From the NCBI GenBank assembly GCA_029582165.1, contig CM055870.1, positions 8,551,832 through 8,615,831 on the forward strand: a stretch of 64,000 nt of DNA, in the 5' to 3' direction. Position numbers and translations under genes: made by a program. Positions 63,501-64,000 of this stretch are shown here, in pieces (the stretch's first letter is position 1; every line of letters starts with the position of its first letter). Origin of the DNA: Portulaca oleracea (taxonomy: Eukaryota; Streptophyta; Magnoliopsida; Caryophyllales; Portulacaceae). The notes below the pieces were generated by a model. It made no database searches. It saw only the letters and a program-made list of their open reading frames with translations, and was not told the DNA's origin.

Positions 63501-64000
63501 AATTCCATCCAAGTCATTTTTAGTTTATACTGGATTTATTGTGATGGTGGAGTATCTTTTTCAATTGTGGGGTCAGCAAGCAAAGATGTTCCCTGGTCAA
63601 AAGCATTCTGGTTTGTCTCATTTATTAGGTCTTGATGTCTTTCAGCCTGGGTTTTGGGGTATAGAATCAAGCTTAAGAGGCAAGATTCTAGTGGTTGCTG
63701 CATGTACACTCCAATACAATGTTTTCCGTTGGTTGGATAGGATGCCGAATACTGATCAACCAAAAGGTGAATGGGAGGAGCCATGCCCGTTATTTGTTTC
63801 AACTGAAGATGCAGTTAATGGCAGTAACTATGAGGTAAATGAGGGATCAGAATCCCACTCAGTGCTTTCAGATACGCGAAAGAGACCAGAAAGCAGTTCG
63901 TGGCCATCATTCTCCACTAGCCATTCTCGACCATCTTATGATACACATCGAGAACATGAGAGTCGCAGAAGAGAGCAATTTTCACTTAGCTACTTTTGGG
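41011..64000 (+). CDS. PIEZO: PIEZO-type mechanosensitive ion channel, 5' part
   Basis: Fourteen coding exons joined at consensus GT-AG sites keep one frame for 1010 codons, and the last exon is still open at the window edge. The product matches the N-terminal part of plant PIEZO, whose Arabidopsis member has about 2460 residues; thus roughly 40% is present. PIEZO proteins are trimeric cation channels gated by membrane tension. This part builds the curved multi-helix blade; the pore-forming C-terminus lies beyond the window. Alternating hydrophobic helices start at residue 1 (MAEFIAGFVLPLLLLA). Recognisable blocks include NPSWVSLPF-like HPSWVSLPFF, GLVDWSLTSN, NIVLLYVYQLP, YVGYIIYAFPSL, LLWAVSTYIFN, IPGFFLLAQFGLG, GNLVNNSVF and LFQLWGQQAKMFPGQ. 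In plants PIEZO acts in root mechanosensing, is implicated in restricting systemic virus movement, and can sit in the vacuolar membrane. Introns are enlarged by transposons. Confidence 0.95.
41700..42107. mobile_element. hAT-type MITE in PIEZO intron 1
   Basis: Ends CTTAGATTGAAAAAG and, reversed, CTTAGTTTAAAAAGGCGCGC, with the exact 8-bp repeat AATGGGAA on both sides (41692-41699 and 42108-42115). The inside is rich in GGCGC motifs that pair across the element. Confidence 0.8.
42387..42622. repeat. 85-bp direct duplication around (TA)n
   Basis: TATATAATCTTCTGTAGAAG and the following 65 bases occur at 42387-42472 and again at 42537-42622, separated by a TA repeat (about 42473-42519). Confidence 0.88.
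42738..42818 (+). CDS. PIEZO: PIEZO exon 2
   Basis: 81 nt after acceptor TAATTGCAG. Encodes SLLNWSLVSLVDLVAFLAIQ..., continuing helix 1 into helix 2. Donor AGAG|GTTGGT. Confidence 0.85.
44095..44215 (+). mobile_element. LINE 3' tail fragment
   Basis: A stretch with CCCCCTGGCATACTTG and TCTTTTGATTACTC followed by two A-runs resembles the 3' end of plant L1-type LINEs. No coding part was recognised next to it. Confidence 0.5.
44456..44715. mobile_element. Stowaway MITE in PIEZO intron 2
   Basis: 260 bp with ends TACTCCCTCCATCCCATATT and, reversed, TACTCCCTGTGTCCCATATT, including the TA target on both sides. Confidence 0.88.
44724..44970. mobile_element. Mutator-type hairpin MITE, exact 9-bp TSD
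   Basis: 247 bp that folds back on itself (GGACATCAAGTATTGTATT.. pairs with ..AATACAATACTTGATGTCC). Exact 9-bp duplication ATCTTTTAT at 44715-44723 and 44971-44979. The left duplication starts on the last base of the Stowaway MITE. Confidence 0.88.
45237..45318 (+). mobile_element. tRNA-derived SINE 3' fragment
   Basis: CATGCTAAGGTAAGGTTGC, then a CCTCCCGACCCTATGTAAAT stretch and CACATTGGGTGTTTTTGTTG match the 3' part of a TS-like plant SINE that ends in a TTG-rich tail. The tRNA-like 5' half is missing. Confidence 0.55.
45409..45568 (+). CDS. PIEZO: PIEZO exon 3
   Basis: 160 nt after acceptor TTCTTCAG. Encodes DFYYQGWCLFLWGIGIYSLL and a further helix ending WVKIIGFM. Donor TGAG|GTAAGG. Confidence 0.92.
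45669..45826 (+). CDS. PIEZO: PIEZO exon 4
   Basis: 158 nt after acceptor TACTGCAG and a short intron 3 (100 bp). Encodes RLESWRYPTVIYALVFQVLV through SIVEWLG. Donor TTAG|GTACCT. Confidence 0.92.
46540..47110 (+). pseudogene. LINE (L1-type) C-terminal fragment, plus strand
   Basis: Broken frames give ILTEDMLKR near 46567 and then, after shifts, VDNLLLHCRW near 46640, the zinc-binding motif that ends plant LINE reverse transcriptase polyproteins. It continues toward the usual LINE 3' end. No intact protein. Confidence 0.6.
47360..47609. mobile_element. Stowaway MITE in PIEZO intron 4
   Basis: About 250 bp, ends TACTCCCTCTATCC and, reversed, TACTACCTCCATCC, with TA at both edges. Confidence 0.8.
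47641..47972 (+). pseudogene. LINE 3' end fragment with A-tail, plus strand
   Basis: The frame reads FRIFEGKTRN...YFLSILFSW and then TKFTLDFVDKL, the typical extreme C-terminus of plant L1 LINEs (WxERNxRxFE...LxxLxxW). A 3' UTR follows and ends in an A-run at about 47960. The upstream part is missing, as in 5'-truncated insertions. Confidence 0.65.
48162..48318 (+). CDS. PIEZO: PIEZO exon 5
   Basis: 157 nt after acceptor TTCCCAAAG. Encodes SYLKVACCFLLPAIQLIVGI, HPSWVSLPFFVCSCIGLVDW and SLTSNFSGIF, one of the best conserved blocks. Donor TCAG|GTAAGT. Confidence 0.95.
48409..48595 (+). CDS. PIEZO: PIEZO exon 6
   Basis: 187 nt after acceptor TTATATAG. Encodes RWWRSLQLYAGLNIVLLYVY through GLYKISAESGWLEICSGLSL. 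Donor AATG|GTACGC. Confidence 0.93.
48596..50314 (+). other. PIEZO intron 6
   Basis: 1719 bp. No transposon ends were recognised. A C-run and A-rich stretch near 50140-50170 may be an old retroposon tail. Short frames here are not supported. Confidence 0.55.
50315..50430 (+). CDS. PIEZO: PIEZO exon 7
   Basis: 116 nt after acceptor TCAAGCAG. Encodes LSFIKEDLEQMEFMMTRREN and LTEMLLPPRHSFFVPQS, a cytosolic linker that aligns with the family. Donor CAAG|GTAATG. Confidence 0.93.
50431..52240 (+). other. PIEZO intron 7
   Basis: 1810 bp. It contains a G-run near 50605-50620 and a hAT-like MITE at about 51617-51927. Nothing else recognised. Confidence 0.55.
51617..51927. mobile_element. Possible hAT-type MITE in PIEZO intron 7
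   Basis: The left end TAATGCTGCAAAAATTTGGG and the reversed right end TAGGGCTTCCGAAATTTTGT resemble the ends of the element at 39792-40037. The inside has similar GGGTT..GGACAAA motifs. Target duplications are unclear. Confidence 0.45.
52241..52325 (+). CDS. PIEZO: PIEZO exon 8
   Basis: 85 nt after acceptor CATTCCCAG. Encodes SGERHTNVLVKGTVFRTFTI and NFFTYGFP. Donor CCCG|GTAACT. Confidence 0.93.
53085..53680 (-). pseudogene. LINE C-terminal fragment, minus strand
   Basis: On the minus strand, 53678-53487 reads WNRTRVCFFVWAPIKRNIPT, then LDNSCCMCFEKEEAINHLIP and C: the tail domain of plant LINE reverse transcriptase with the CxxC...HLxxxC zinc motif. The lower-coordinate part continues as a decayed 3' end. 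Confidence 0.7.
53860..54490 (+). pseudogene. LINE reverse transcriptase fragment, plus strand
   Basis: The frame at 53870-54118 reads KSPRLDGMTMAILQ, MFARFFHSGSFVSSLNATFI and GLIPKKDDVEDIKDYQSI, the N-terminal fingers of a plant L1 reverse transcriptase (K-S-P-G-P-D-G...N-A-T-F...L-I-P-K-K). After several shifts and stops, remnants of QNAFVG, YDHVN and the GLRQGDPLSP region follow up to about 54490. Inactive. Confidence 0.75.
55440..55970 (+). pseudogene. LINE C-terminal fragment, plus strand
   Basis: Reads WEAFQGDILTCDNSQKRGKI, then NRCLMCEANKESMDHLLLHC P, the zinc-binding tail domain in an open frame, followed by a decayed FWTVSREGN.RAFEG.DM segment that matches the LINE C-terminus. It may be part of the same insertion as 53860-54490. 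Confidence 0.75.
56745..56960 (+). CDS. PIEZO: PIEZO exon 9
   Basis: 216 nt after acceptor ACTTGGCAG. Encodes LSLFALSFWSFHFASICAFG, AYVGYIIYAFPSLFRLHRLN and LLWAVSTYIFNVTFSF, nearly identical to the family pattern. Donor CAAG|GTAGTC. Confidence 0.96.
57040..57217 (+). CDS. PIEZO: PIEZO exon 10
   Basis: 178 nt after a short intron 9 and acceptor ATATCTAG. Encodes DMEIWELVGLWRYSIPGFFL, LAQFGLGVLIAVGNLVNNSV and a Ser/Asn-rich loop. Donor GAAG|GTAAGC. Confidence 0.95.
57218..58335 (+). other. PIEZO intron 10
   Basis: 1118 bp. A T-run at 57937-57957 and a local repeat of AACTACCACATGTTT..TTCTTAACATGTTTCTG motifs near 58020-58135. No element recognised. Confidence 0.6.
58336..58464 (+). CDS. PIEZO: PIEZO exon 11
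   Basis: 129 nt after acceptor AACTTGCAG. Encodes VKEETKVLIVATIFWGLRKC, SRAIMLALIFLIATKPGFIH and AIY. Donor TACA|GTATGT. Confidence 0.95.
58651..58824 (+). CDS. PIEZO: PIEZO exon 12
   Basis: 174 nt after acceptor ATTGTTGCAG. Encodes VFFLIYLLGHHISRKIRQAL, ILLCEAHFALMYILQINLIS and on to EILSQLG. Donor CTAG|GTATGA. Confidence 0.95.
58965..59198 (+). CDS. PIEZO: PIEZO exon 13
   Basis: 234 nt after acceptor TTATGTAG. Encodes DTPWDFLEIALLACFCTIHN, HGFEMLFSFSAVVQHTPCPP and VGFSVLKAGLNKSVLLSVYS. Donor TATG|GTATGC. Confidence 0.95.
59560..60059 (-). pseudogene. LINE C-terminal fragment, minus strand
   Basis: The minus-strand frame reads WDPKPPSKACSFAWAAIRGK and IHIKDKLK, the start of the LINE tail domain. 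Toward 59700 the strand continues with decayed sequence in the expected order. Related to the minus-strand piece at 53085-53680. Confidence 0.65.
60117..61830 (+). pseudogene. LINE C-terminal region, plus strand
   Basis: In order but in shifting frames: WWKVITIKYGE, GSFWRFITKRLGN, AVGNGSIIFFWHD, KNASIFDYRD, W.PFF, then PSKIIWKS and CFVWEAMP near 60757, CDNLQKRGKIL near 60955, and WGVWKESVRQMLLGRNVFLS near 61570. This is the usual order of the C-terminal third of plant L1 polyproteins. The hairpin MITE at 61129-61376 interrupts it. Confidence 0.7.
61129..61376. mobile_element. Hairpin MITE nested in a LINE remnant
   Basis: Ends GCCAATATAATGACCTTTGG and, reversed, GTCAATATAATGACCTTTGG; the arms pair over about 100 bases (including TTTGGACCTATT). 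The target duplication was not found, so the superfamily is open. Confidence 0.7.
62894..64000 (+). CDS. PIEZO: PIEZO exon 14 (continues beyond window)
   Basis: At least 1107 nt with no stop, after acceptor TTTTCTTGCAG. Encodes ERRVASYLNAVGQKFLSVYR, SCGTYIAFVTILVAVYLVRP, NYVSFGYIFLLLCWIIGRQL, later LLDNVWESLA-like LLDNIWESLAILIVMELYSY, TFPKTSRIPSKSF and GFWGIESSLRGKILVVAACT LQYNVFRWLDR. It ends in a polar Ser/Arg/Glu-rich cytosolic loop (SRPSYDTHREHESRRREQFS). Confidence 0.96.

Overview
The window looks like nuclear DNA of a flowering plant, probably a eudicot. It is AT-rich, its genes are split by GT-AG introns, and nearly every intergenic stretch is transposon. Two host genes can be supported. 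The first is a small two-exon gene for a secreted cysteine-rich peptide (19626-20190, + strand). The second is the 5' part of a plant PIEZO mechanosensitive channel gene (from 41011, + strand). Fourteen PIEZO coding exons were placed by reading splice sites; together they give 3031 nt (1010 codons plus one base) in one continuous frame. The last exon runs off the right edge, so the gene is cut by the window and not broken.

Left third (1-18.5 kb): a tRNA-derived SINE, a Mutator-type hairpin MITE with a 9-bp target duplication, a Tourist-type MITE, and a 9.3-kb Ty3/gypsy LTR element (3376-12689). The LTR element has a 5-bp AAGCA duplication, near-identical long LTRs, a tRNA-Met primer site and only wreckage of gag-pol inside. 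To its right lie a minus-strand non-autonomous Helitron (13073-17441), with other elements nested in it, and a second Helitron 3' end at 18485.

Middle (18.5-40 kb): an Au-type SINE, the cysteine-rich gene, several PIF/Tourist-like MITEs, and three larger Mutator-like elements. The 7.2-kb element at 26434-33656 contains two diverged copies of an unrecognised three-exon gene-like unit, several internal tandem duplications, and about twenty exact copies of the word GTGTGGTCA on both strands. A 1.2-kb relative with similar ends and the same word sits at 35033-36219. The 1.64-kb element at 36332-37971 is a Pack-MULE-like element with a 9-bp duplication; it carries pieces of two host genes, a G-type lectin receptor kinase and an ODR-4-like protein, in opposite orientations.

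Right third (40-64 kb): the PIEZO gene. Its long introns (1, 2, 4, 6, 7, 8, 10, 13) contain decayed L1-type LINE pieces in both orientations, Stowaway, hAT and Mutator MITEs, and a SINE fragment, while exons and splice sites are clean. No RNA gene, CRISPR array, operon, bacterial or viral gene was found. Of the short open reading frames outside these features, none was supported as a gene.
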